Shown here one piece after another: positions 1 through 7,690 of a DNA stretch of 64,000 bases. Below the pieces are notes generated by a model. The model was not told where the DNA came from. It was given only the letters and a program-made list of their open reading frames with translations, and did not search any database. Source of the DNA: CAXSEF01 sp964236535 (lineage in GTDB: Bacteria > Pseudomonadota > Alphaproteobacteria > Acetobacterales > Acetobacteraceae); assembly GCA_964236535.1 (NCBI GenBank), contig CAXSEF010000006.1:13889-77888 (forward strand), in the 5' to 3' direction. Made by a program: the position numbers and the translations under genes. The number at the start of each line of letters is the position of its first letter. Position 1 is the first letter of the stretch.

Positions 1-746
1 GCGGCCTCGGCATCGGTGCGGGCGGCGATGATGCAGACCAGGGCCAGCATACCGACCTGGCGGCCTGCAGCGTCGGCGGCGCGGCGGAGCGGCTCGGAGA
101 TGCGCTTGAGCTTTGCCGCGCCCCCGAAAACGAAGTTGTACTCGGCATGGCGAGCGGTGAACTCGATTCCCTTGGGCGACTGGCCGGCGGAGACGATCGG
201 GATCTCGCGCGCGGCAGTGGGGGCGCAGTGGCAGTCATCGAGCTGGAAGAACTCGCCATGGTGGGTGACGTGGCCGTGGCGCCAAAGCGCGCGCATGATG
301 CCGATGTACTCCTCGGTCAACTCATAACGACGGTTGTGGTAGTCGTTGTTCGGCCACAGGCCCATCTGGCTGTATTCCGGTTTGTTCCAGCCGGTCACGA
401 TGTTGACTCCGGCACGGCCGGCGCTGATGTCCTCCAGCGTCGCGATCATGCGCGCGGCGATCGCAGGGTGGACACCAAGGACAGGTACCGTTGCGTAGAG
501 GTCGATCCGGCTGGTGGCGGCGGCAAGACCCGAGGTCAGCGCGATCGAATCGAGGCAGGAACTCCAATACCCCGTAGTACCTTCGAAGCCTCGATACTTG
601 ATCATTGACAGAATGAAGTCGAGTCCGAGACGTTCGGCCTCCTGAGTGATGGCGAGCATATGCCCGAACGTCGGCACATATTGCGGGCTGCGTTCTGACA
701 GAATGTATCCATTCTGGCCGTTCGGCAGGAATACTCCGAGTTTCAT
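1..746 (-). CDS. RutA-like flavin-dependent monooxygenase (partial)
   Basis: The first 248 residues are visible; the C-terminus lies beyond the window edge. The start is the ATG at 746 (MKLGVFLPNG). The sequence follows the luciferase-like, flavin-dependent monooxygenases and in detail resembles RutA, the pyrimidine ring-opening oxygenase: SPQYVPTF, DFILSMIKYRGF, VTGWNKPEY and IVSAGQSPKG all have close counterparts there. RutA inserts oxygen between N3 and C4 of uracil using reduced FMN from a partner reductase. No RutF-type reductase or RutG permease is seen here, so the substrate may be another N-heterocycle, consistent with the catabolic genes that follow. It is divergent from an AraC regulator with palindromes in between. 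The family is certain; the substrate is inferred. Confidence 0.85.
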   Translation of the reverse strand, partial: MKLGVFLPNGQNGYILSERSPQYVPTFGHMLAITQEAERLGLDFILSMIKYRGFEGTTGYWSSCLDSIALTSGLAAATSRIDLYATVPVLGVHPAIAARMIATLEDISAGRAGVNIVTGWNKPEYSQMGLWPNNDYHNRRYELTEEYIGIMRALWRHGHVTHHGEFFQLDDCHCAPTAAREIPIVSAGQSPKGIEFTARHAEYNFVFGGAAKLKRISEPLRRAADAAGRQVGMLALVCIIAARTDAEA

Positions 747-1087
747 CCGTCCCTCTGTGCGTATACGCGTCGACGCGTTCGAGGATGGGCATTGCCATGG
801 CGCAGCGGACTACGACAGTGAGCAGCATCGCATGCACGCATATCGTCAATATGATGCACGCCAGATGACAAAAGGGCAGTGCGCGGTTTGGGCCGGCTAC
901 GGGCAGGACCTTTCCCGAATGCCAGGCGCCAGGGCGGAGCGCGGAACCAAGCGCAGTTGCGATTGCGCAACGTAAGCCTTGGTACAGGACTTGCTAGGCT
1001 TCCCAGGCCTGTAGGTTGCGCGCCGCCTGGCGCTGGACGTCTGGGCGGCTGTTCGCTGCGGCTCACACGGGCAAGGACACGGCATCG
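747..1087. promoter_or_regulatory. Divergent intergenic region with overlapping palindromes
   Basis: This 341-bp spacer separates the RutA-like gene (leftward) from the AraC-type regulator (rightward) and holds no convincing gene. At 759-768 there is a perfect palindrome GCGTATACGC, and it runs into a second perfect palindrome, ACGCGTCGACGCGT, at 765-778. Both sit 13-32 bp upstream of the leftward ATG, where a repressor or activator could act. The GTATAC core recurs in other promoters of the window. Function is inferred. Confidence 0.45.
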
Positions 1088-2041
1088 ATGGGGCATTTCA
1101 CGACCAGTTCGATTCCTAGTGCGCAGAAAGCGCAGTTCTGGACCGACACCGTCAGCTCCGTGCTATTCCCGATGGCGTCGAGCTGCGTAAACCCTGCGGG
1201 CTTCGACGGGACACTGCGCAGCTGGGAACTGGGTGACGCGTCGCTGTGCTACGTGAAGTCCGGCCCGGTCACCTATCGACGTGAGCCCCGGCATCTGGTC
1301 AACGACGTGGAGGAGGAGGTGCTGATCAGCTTCTCCGGACAGACCGAGTTGGTGTTCACGCAGAACGACAAGACGCTGCGCTGCGGGCGCAAGCAATTCG
1401 TAGTGCAGCGCGGTCATGCGCCGTACGAGCTGCGCCAAGCTGAGGCGAACGAAATCCTGGTCATGAAGCTTCCGGCCACGCTGCTGATGCAGCGGCTGCG
1501 CTCGCTCGACCGGTACTCCTCGGTGGTGTTCAACGCGGAGAGCGGCGCCGGCGGGCTGCTGCTGGACCTGTTTCGCTCACTGCCGCGTCGCATCGTAGAT
1601 GCTGACGAGATCACCCGGCGCGGGCTCACCACCTGCTTGGTCGAACTGCTGGCGCTGACGATGGAGGGCGACCCGCGGGTACTCGGCAGCGAGCTGAATT
1701 CGGTGCAGGCGGGCCATCTGTCACGCGCCGAGCGCTACATCCGGCAGAACCTTGCCAATCGCGCTCTGTCACCTGAGATGGTGGCGCAGGCCTGTGGCAT
1801 CTCGGTGCGCTATCTGCACCAAGTCTTCAGCACCAGCGGGACGTCGGTCAGCCAGTGGGTGCGCGAGCTGCGGCTGATCGCGTGCGAGCAGCAGCTGCGC
1901 GAGTCGCGTCGCAAGGAGAGCATTGCCGAGATCGCCTACCAGTGGGGCTTCGGCGATCAGGCGCAGTTCAGCCGGCATTTCCGGGCGTATTTCGGCTGCA
2001 CTGCCAAGCAGGTGCGCCCCCGATCGGTCGAGGCGCGCTAA
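1088..2041 (+). CDS. AraC/XylS-family transcriptional regulator
   Basis: A 317-residue protein with an N-terminal sensor domain of the AraC_binding_2 kind and a C-terminal double helix-turn-helix (about residues 213-312; RAERYIRQNL, ACGISVRYLHQVF, IAYQWGFGDQAQFSRHF). This arrangement matches AraC/XylS activators such as those of aromatic and amine catabolism. The ATG at 1088 is chosen because the upstream extension to 1016 is unlike the family. It is divergent from the RutA-like gene and lies upstream of the SCP2-like gene, so it probably controls one or both. The effector cannot be read from the sequence. Confidence 0.9.
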   Translation: MGHFTTSSIPSAQKAQFWTDTVSSVLFPMASSCVNPAGFDGTLRSWELGDASLCYVKSGPVTYRREPRHLVNDVEEEVLISFSGQTELVFTQNDKTLRCGRKQFVVQRGHAPYELRQAEANEILVMKLPATLLMQRLRSLDRYSSVVFNAESGAGGLLLDLFRSLPRRIVDADEITRRGLTTCLVELLALTMEGDPRVLGSELNSVQAGHLSRAERYIRQNLANRALSPEMVAQACGISVRYLHQVFSTSGTSVSQWVRELRLIACEQQLRESRRKESIAEIAYQWGFGDQAQFSRHFRAYFGCTAKQVRPRSVEAR

Positions 2042-2285
2042 GCCCGCCCGCTCCTGGGGGCGCATATTCGCTTGCGCAGAGGCGGCGTGCGCGGGGCGCC
2101 AAGACTTCGCACATCCTTGCGCAAGTCGAGGGCGCATGGATCGCTATATTGTGTCCGGGTTGCGCACGGGGCGGCGTCCCGGTGGTGAGGGTCGCACGTG
2201 CCCTCTGCCCCGCCGGCCGGCTAAGCGCGCGTCTGGCCGCCGTGGCTGGAAGCTGCATTGACTGAATTTTTGACAGGCGGATTGC

Positions 2286-2696
2286 ATGAGCAGCAGCACG
2301 GTTGACCCCGGCTACGTCTACATTCCCAAGCCGGAAGTCGCGACGGCCGAATACCTACAGCAGGTGCTCGAGGCCTATTACATGCGCAAATGGAATCCGA
2401 ACAAGGACACGGTCGCGGCGGTCAAGAGCTGGCGGGACTGGCCCATGGTCGTGCGCATGCCCAACGTCCCGCACGACTTCACGGTGATGATCCATGAAGG
2501 CTTGGTAACCGGGGTCACCTCGGGGCTGCCGGAGAACCCACGCATTCTTTCGGTGATGCTGAGCGACACCATGCAGCGCATCTATTACGACGAGACAACT
2601 TCGGCGATCGAGACCATTGCCGGACGGGTGAAGATACGCGGCAACGAGACCGAGCGGCGACGCATGCTGGCGGCGATCTCCTATCTGACCTGGTAG
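2286..2696 (+). CDS. Small SCP2-like protein, copy 2
   Basis: A 136-residue soluble protein without signal peptide. It is clearly paralogous to the 133-residue protein at 26931-27332: both carry MRKWNPNK/FRKWNPNK, the shared string VKSWRDWPMVVRMP, a YYDETT block, IAGR(V/I)K(I/V)RGNETERRRM and an identical C-terminus SYLTW. The GR-K-x-RGN segment resembles the sterol-carrier-protein-2 fold, which binds hydrophobic ligands, so a carrier or binding role is possible. The other copy sits between a permease and a molybdenum hydroxylase large subunit, which ties the family to catabolism here. This copy stands alone behind the AraC gene. Function is unknown. Confidence 0.75.
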   Translation: MSSSTVDPGYVYIPKPEVATAEYLQQVLEAYYMRKWNPNKDTVAAVKSWRDWPMVVRMPNVPHDFTVMIHEGLVTGVTSGLPENPRILSVMLSDTMQRIYYDETTSAIETIAGRVKIRGNETERRRMLAAISYLTW

Positions 2697-3133
2697 GGCC
2701 AAGGGAGGAGGGCCAATGCTGCGCCGCTGGACTCCGCTTGGGGCGAGCCTTGAGACTATCCTGCCGGAAGCTTTCGGATTACTGGCATTTTGCCGCTAGC
2801 GGCTGCCATGCACCTTGCAGAACCCCACCGCTTGCGCAGGAAGGAAGAAGGCTTCTTCTTCTGGAGCAGAAGAAGCAAAACGACTTTAGCCATTTGCGGT
2901 TAGGGATGCTCGCGGCCTGGGAGGCCTTCGGGGAAGAAGTTCTTTGGCTCTTTCTTTCAAGAAGAAAGAACGTGTTTCCTCCCCGGCGTGGCGCAAAGAA
3001 CGGAGCCGGCACATCCATAACAGCCTCTGGGCGGTAGGCTGCAACGGCTTGAGCATGTCCAATCGGTATGATCAAGGGGCCGCTGGCCTTCTGCACTCCT
3101 GCATAGAGCCGGGTTGTACTCGTCCTACGCCGC
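2697..3133. repeat. Gene-free spacer with two repeat-like hairpins
   Basis: No supportable gene lies in these 437 bases. Two inverted repeats stand out: GCTTCTTCT at 2851-2859 pairs perfectly with AGAAGAAGC at 2868-2876, and an 8-bp stem at 2949-2956 pairs with 2962-2969. The purine/pyrimidine-biased arms are unlike the surrounding GC-rich DNA and resemble interspersed hairpin elements of Acetobacteraceae genomes. They may also act as a bidirectional terminator between the converging genes on either side. Confidence 0.5.
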
Positions 3134-3742
3134 TCAGATGGCTTCTATTGCCTGGGACAGGTCGATGACATCGGCGTATTTCTGGGCCATGTCGAACAGG
3201 CTTGCCTGGTGGGCAGGGAGCGAGCGGTCGCCGACACAGTCCTCGACGACGTAGCAGCGGTAGTTGAAGCTCATCGCGTCGACCACGGTGGCGCGTACGC
3301 AGCCGCTGGTGGTGCAGCCGGTAACGAGCAGGCTGTCGACGCGCCGCGAGACCAGCCAGGACACAAGGTTCGTTGCGAAAAACATCGAGGGCGCAGCCTT
3401 GTCGACGACCAACTCGCCGCACTCGGGCGTGAGCTCGGGCACGATCCCGATCAGCGGCGAGCCGAGGACCAGCGCGGCCAGGCTGGGCACCTTCTGCTGG
3501 AACACCGCCTGCGGGCCTCCCTCCGGGTAGACAATGCGGGAGAAGGCCACCGGCCGGCACGCGGCGCGGGCACGCGCGAGCAGGACACGGGTGGCTCCGA
3601 TGGCAGCGACGATGTTGCCGCCACCGAACGAGCCGGGGTCGGCGAAGCCGTTTACGAAATCGACGACCAGCAAGGCTGCTGGGCCGGGCGGGCCAAGGGA
3701 TCGGCCGAAGCCCTGGCAGGCGTAGACATCGGGATCGGTCAT
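3134..3742 (-). CDS. Isochorismatase-family cysteine hydrolase
   Basis: A 202-residue protein with the Asp-Lys-Cys triad of the isochorismatase-like amidases: D28 in LLVVDF, K115 in VVDKAAPSMF and the nucleophile C148 in TTSGCVRAT. N-carbamoylsarcosine amidase, maleamate amidohydrolase (NicF) and ureidoacrylate amidohydrolase (RutB) belong here, so it probably hydrolyses a small amide or ureido compound in the cytoplasm. The ATG at 3742 is preferred over a frame six codons longer because the family begins close to it. With the RutA-like oxygenase and RidA proteins in the same window, a role in breaking down a ring-opened N-heterocycle is plausible but inferred. Confidence 0.85.
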   Translation of the reverse strand: MTDPDVYACQGFGRSLGPPGPAALLVVDFVNGFADPGSFGGGNIVAAIGATRVLLARARAACRPVAFSRIVYPEGGPQAVFQQKVPSLAALVLGSPLIGIVPELTPECGELVVDKAAPSMFFATNLVSWLVSRRVDSLLVTGCTTSGCVRATVVDAMSFNYRCYVVEDCVGDRSLPAHQASLFDMAQKYADVIDLSQAIEAI

Positions 3743-3933
3743 GCGACAGAGCAAAGCCAAGAGTCCTGCCCCACGACCCTGCCGGGGGCTGAGCCTTCAG
3801 AGCCGCATGTGGAAAGCGTGGATGATCCATAACTAAAGGTCATGTACCTGGTCTGAAATCAGGGTTTCCAAAGTGTTTCAGCCTCCGGCAGCTCTGGCCA
3901 GGGTTCGACCTTGCCTGCCTTCATGCTACCTGC

Positions 3934-5058
3934 CTAGCTTGGGCCTCTCGGCAGCTGCGGCGGCAGCACACCGCTGCGGCTCATCAGCACGACGTTGTGG
4001 CCGCTGCCGGAGGTGACGGCCGTCAGCTCGGCGCGGTCGCGGCGCTGTGCCTGGGTGAAGCTCGCGCCGTCGTCGTTACTGTATAGCACGACGCCGTCGA
4101 GCGCGGAACCGACGACGCTGCCGTCCGGCAGCTGGGCAAGGTCGGTCACCGAACTGGAGCCGTCGATCCTGGCACGGATCCAGGTCAGGCCCTTGTCGGT
4201 GCTGCGGTAGATGTTACCGCGCAGGCCGCCGACCAGCACCGTGCCGTCGGCGAGCGTGAGCCCGGACCAGAACGAGCCGGCGTATCCGGTATCGATGACG
4301 CTCCAGCTGGCGCCGTCATCAGCTGAGCGCAGCAGCTTGCCCTGTTCGGCGGCGATCATCAACACGTCGGGGGCCACCGAGAACACGTCATAAAAATTCA
4401 GCCCGGTCTTGTCGGCCCCATGTTCCGGCGGCGGCTTCACGACGTTCCAGGTGGCGCCGGCATCGTCGGTGCGCAGCATCAGCGACCATAGTCCGACCGC
4501 CCAGGCAGAGCGCGGACCGATGGCGTGCACGCCGAACAGCGGAATGTCGCCCGAGAGGTCGCTGCGCTGCAGCTTCCAAGTCTCGCCGGCATCCTCGGTG
4601 CGCAGGATGACGCCCCAGTTGCCAACCGCCCAGCCGTGGTTGGGATCGGCGAAGCTGACGGCGGTCAAGGTGGCGTCGACGGGCACCTGGCGGGCCTGGC
4701 GGTAATGCACGCCGTCGTCGTCGGAGAGCAGGATGACGCCGCTGGCGCCGACGGCGACGAGGCGAGCGCCGGCATGCACCGCGGCCATCATCGGCTCCTG
4801 GTCGGCGTAGGCGGTGACCTCGGCGGAGTGGACGCCGAGGATGGGGCCGGCAGCGTGTGCGGGGAAAGCGGCGCAGGCGAAGGCGGCGGTAAGAAGGAAG
4901 GCAGGGAAGGTCAGAGGCTCTGCCTTTGAACTCCGCGAAAACCAGGCGTTTGGGAACCGTTTACTCGACGGAACGGTAGCCGACACTCCTGGAAGTCTGG
5001 CGGGTCCGCGCAGAGCCCGGCCCTGCATTCTGCCAGCCCAGGTTGCGATCTCAATCAT
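3934..5058 (-). CDS. YCF48/BNR-repeat protein of an RND export group
   Basis: About 374 residues: an N-terminal secretion signal (hydrophobic stretch ending FPAHA near residue 70) followed by repeated BNR/YCF48 units with Asp-box patterns such as SDDDGVHY, TEDAGETWK, TDDAGATWN, SADDGASW and STDKGLTW. This indicates a secreted beta-propeller. Such proteins occur beside MMPL/RND permeases, DUF1302 and DUF1329 proteins; the joint role is thought to be envelope transport but is not defined. The ATG at 5058 overlaps the stop of the upstream permease gene (5051-5053); an ATG at 5028 is also possible, and the first 45 residues look poorly conserved because they cross a REP-like spacer sequence. Confidence 0.8.
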   Translation of the reverse strand: MIEIATWAGRMQGRALRGPARLPGVSATVPSSKRFPNAWFSRSSKAEPLTFPAFLLTAAFACAAFPAHAAGPILGVHSAEVTAYADQEPMMAAVHAGARLVAVGASGVILLSDDDGVHYRQARQVPVDATLTAVSFADPNHGWAVGNWGVILRTEDAGETWKLQRSDLSGDIPLFGVHAIGPRSAWAVGLWSLMLRTDDAGATWNVVKPPPEHGADKTGLNFYDVFSVAPDVLMIAAEQGKLLRSADDGASWSVIDTGYAGSFWSGLTLADGTVLVGGLRGNIYRSTDKGLTWIRARIDGSSSVTDLAQLPDGSVVGSALDGVVLYSNDDGASFTQAQRRDRAELTAVTSGSGHNVVLMSRSGVLPPQLPRGPS

Positions 5059-7411
5059 GCGCAAGCACTCCGAGCAGCCGCATCGGCCGGCGACGGGGAA
5101 ACACGATGTCGAGCACCACGGCGAGTGCCGGCAGCGTGGTCAACGCCATCACCAGGTTGACCATGAACATGAAGGCCAGGAGCTTGCCCATGTCGGCCTG
5201 GAACTTGAGCGGCGAGAACGACCAAATCGCCACACCGACGGCGAGCGTGAGGGCGGTGAAGATGGTCGCCATGCCAACTTCCTGGATCGCCTGCTGCAGG
5301 GCGTCGGCCACCGGCAGGCCGCGGGCGAGATGCAGCTGCAGCCGATTGTAGATGTAGAACGCGTAGTCGACGCCGATGCCGACGGCGAGCACCATCACCG
5401 GCAGTGTGGCGACCGTGAGGCCGATGTCGGTGGCTTCCATGAACCAGTAGCCGACGAAGGTGCCGACGGTGAGCGGAGCGCAGCAGACGATCATGGCCCG
5501 CACGTCGCGGTAGACCAGGAACACCAGGATCATGATGGCGGCGTAGACGTAGAGCAGCATGGGGGTTTCGGCGCGCGAAACCTCGTCGTCCACGGCAGCG
5601 ATGACGCCGGCGTTACCGCCGGCCAGGCGCACGTTGATGCCGGGTTCGCGGTGCACGTCGGCATAGGCGCGTACCGCGTCGATCACGCTCGAAAGCACGA
5701 CCGCTTTGTGGCTGGAAAGGTAGAGATGCAGCGCGGACATGCTGCAGTCGGCGTTGACGTAGCCGCGCACACGGCGGATTTCCTCGGTCAGGCCGCCGTA
5801 GTTGACCGGGTCGATCGGCACCACCGCGGTCTTCGGCAGGCCCTCGTTGTAGCCCTCATTGTAGCTCTCGAGCATGGTGGCGTAGGAGGCGGCGTTGACC
5901 ACGCCAGGCACGTGGCGCATCGCGGCGGTCAGACCGGCGACGTAGGTGCCGATGGCCGGGTTGGCGCAGGATTCCGGCGGCGCCTCGATGACGACCGAGA
6001 GCCAGTCGAGGCCCACGTCGAAGTTGGCGGCGATGCTGACGGCGTCGCGGTTGAAGCGAGCGTCGGCGCGCAGCTCAGGCGCACCCGGCTGCACGGTGCC
6101 GACGATGCGGTCGCGGCTCTCCCAGGCGGAGATCACGAGCAGGAGCGCGGACAGGCCGACCACGACGAAGGCGCGGCGTGGCGCGGCGATGGCGGCGATC
6201 CAGCCGACCAGGCGGGCGCGATGCGTGTGGCGCAGCATCGCGGCGGCCGCATAGCCGGGGTGGGGGCGGACGAACGAGGCTGCGACCGGCAGCATGAACA
6301 GGTTGGTGACGATCTTGAAGCCGACGCCGAGTGCGGCCGCGATCGCCAGCTCGCGGATCATCGGGATCGGCACCAGCAGCAGCGTGACGAAGGAGACGAA
6401 CGCGGTCACCAGCGCGAGCACGCCCGGGATCAGCAGGCCACTGAAGCTGTTGCGGGCAGCCTGCAGCGGGGTGCGGCCGTGCGCGAGCTCGCGGATGATG
6501 AAGCTGATCTGCTGCACGCCGTGCGAGACGCCGATCGCGAACACCAGGAACGGCACCAGCACGCCGAGCGGGTCAAGCCCAAAACCCAGCAGGTAGAGCG
6601 CGCCGAACTGCCAGACCAGCGAGGTGAGCGAGCACAGGAGGGGCAGCAGGGTGAACACGACCGAGCGGCTGTACCAGTAGACCGCGGCGGCAGTGAGCAG
6701 CAGGGCGACGCTGCAGAAGCGCAGCACCGAGGAGGCACCGTCGGCGATGTCGCCGATCTGCTTGGCAAAACCGATGATCTCGATCTCGTATTGGGCGTTC
6801 TCGAACGGGATGCGCAGCTTCTGTTCGAGCAGGTGGTTATAGGCCACGTAGTCGATCAGCTTGCCGTCCTTGTCGCGCTCGTTGATCTCGGCAGTGATCA
6901 TGGCGCTGGTCTGGTCGCGCGAGACCAGCGAGCCCACGAAGCCGCCGGCGCTAGCGGACCGGGCGATGCCCTTGATCTCGTTGGCGTCGAGGCGCTCGGG
7001 CGTCATGGTGGCCGCGATCAGCGGGTCGGCGCGGAAGCCTTCCTCGGTGATCTCGTTGACGTAGGTGTTCGAGGTCCACAGCGACTGCACGCCGACCGGG
7101 TCGACGTTGGGCAGCGACTGCATGGCCTGGGTGACCCGGTAGAGCTCCTGCAGGCCGGGCTTGGTCCAGATCGTGCCATCGCGCGAGTGCACGACGACGG
7201 TCAGCCGGTTGGCGTTGAACAGGTCGTGGCGGTACTGCAGGAAGGTCTTGATGTACTCGTGACCAGTCGGCAACTGCTTCTCGAAGCCGGCGCTCATGCG
7301 CAGCTGCATGCCGAACCAGCCCATCACCAGCGTGAGCGCCAACAGGACGGCCAGCACCAGGCGACGCTGGCTGAACAGCAGGGTCTCGATTCGGGCGACA
7401 AGGACGTTCAA
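5051..7411 (-). CDS. MMPL/RND-family transporter permease
   Basis: A 786-residue inner-membrane protein with the RND layout: one N-terminal membrane helix (VLAVLLALTLVMGWFG), a large periplasmic loop, a five-to-six helix bundle, a second loop and a second bundle ending near the C-terminus. Motifs such as GVSHGVQQISF and GIGVDYAFYIYNRL resemble the proton-relay helices of MMPL/hopanoid-type exporters, and it is shorter than tripartite drug pumps. It overlaps the YCF48-like gene and lies downstream of the DUF1302 gene, the usual company of this permease type. Lipid or hydrophobic-compound export is likely; the substrate is unknown. Confidence 0.9.
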   Translation of the reverse strand: MNVLVARIETLLFSQRRLVLAVLLALTLVMGWFGMQLRMSAGFEKQLPTGHEYIKTFLQYRHDLFNANRLTVVVHSRDGTIWTKPGLQELYRVTQAMQSLPNVDPVGVQSLWTSNTYVNEITEEGFRADPLIAATMTPERLDANEIKGIARSASAGGFVGSLVSRDQTSAMITAEINERDKDGKLIDYVAYNHLLEQKLRIPFENAQYEIEIIGFAKQIGDIADGASSVLRFCSVALLLTAAAVYWYSRSVVFTLLPLLCSLTSLVWQFGALYLLGFGLDPLGVLVPFLVFAIGVSHGVQQISFIIRELAHGRTPLQAARNSFSGLLIPGVLALVTAFVSFVTLLLVPIPMIRELAIAAALGVGFKIVTNLFMLPVAASFVRPHPGYAAAAMLRHTHRARLVGWIAAIAAPRRAFVVVGLSALLLVISAWESRDRIVGTVQPGAPELRADARFNRDAVSIAANFDVGLDWLSVVIEAPPESCANPAIGTYVAGLTAAMRHVPGVVNAASYATMLESYNEGYNEGLPKTAVVPIDPVNYGGLTEEIRRVRGYVNADCSMSALHLYLSSHKAVVLSSVIDAVRAYADVHREPGINVRLAGGNAGVIAAVDDEVSRAETPMLLYVYAAIMILVFLVYRDVRAMIVCCAPLTVGTFVGYWFMEATDIGLTVATLPVMVLAVGIGVDYAFYIYNRLQLHLARGLPVADALQQAIQEVGMATIFTALTLAVGVAIWSFSPLKFQADMGKLLAFMFMVNLVMALTTLPALAVVLDIVFPRRRPMRLLGVLAHD

Positions 7412-7525
7412 GTGCGACGCTCCAGGAGGGGCTCCAGGATGGCGGGTCTGTTGGAGCCCGGCCGACGACTCAGCTCTGCAGGGGCAGGCAACATGGCTTT
7501 ACGAGCACCGACACACAGAGTCGAT

Positions 7526-7535
7526 AGAATACAGT
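7526..7535. promoter_or_regulatory. Shared 10-mer AGAATACAGT upstream of the RND gene
   Basis: AGAATACAGT lies 115 bp upstream of the MMPL/RND start. Exactly the same 10-mer occurs at 9789-9798 upstream of the DUF1302 gene, and AGAATACTGG occurs at 42782-42791 just ahead of the DUF1329 gene. The repeat before functionally linked genes suggests a common operator or promoter element. Function is inferred. Confidence 0.4.
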
Positions 7536-7690
7536 TTTAGGCAATGTTTCGGACCCCGTCCCGACAAGCGCTGTAAAGACGAGGGCTGCGTGGTTCCACA
7601 AGAGCCGGAAGCGGGAGACCCTCCGGGTCGTACGCACCGGAGCATGGTACCGCCTTAGGTCCCGCCGCAGACGCATCGCAGGACCAGGGC

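Noticed and set aside
1..3742. Canonical rut pyrimidine operon
   Set aside because: RutA-like and isochorismatase genes are not contiguous, lie apart from RidA, and no RutF or RutG gene is present.
4814..7540. 908-residue open frame on the plus strand
   Set aside because: It is antisense to the MMPL/RND gene; its composition (His, Asp, Arg, Gln, Glu rich) is the usual mirror of a GC-rich gene. The same applies to long antisense frames at 8177-9733 and 25151-26941.
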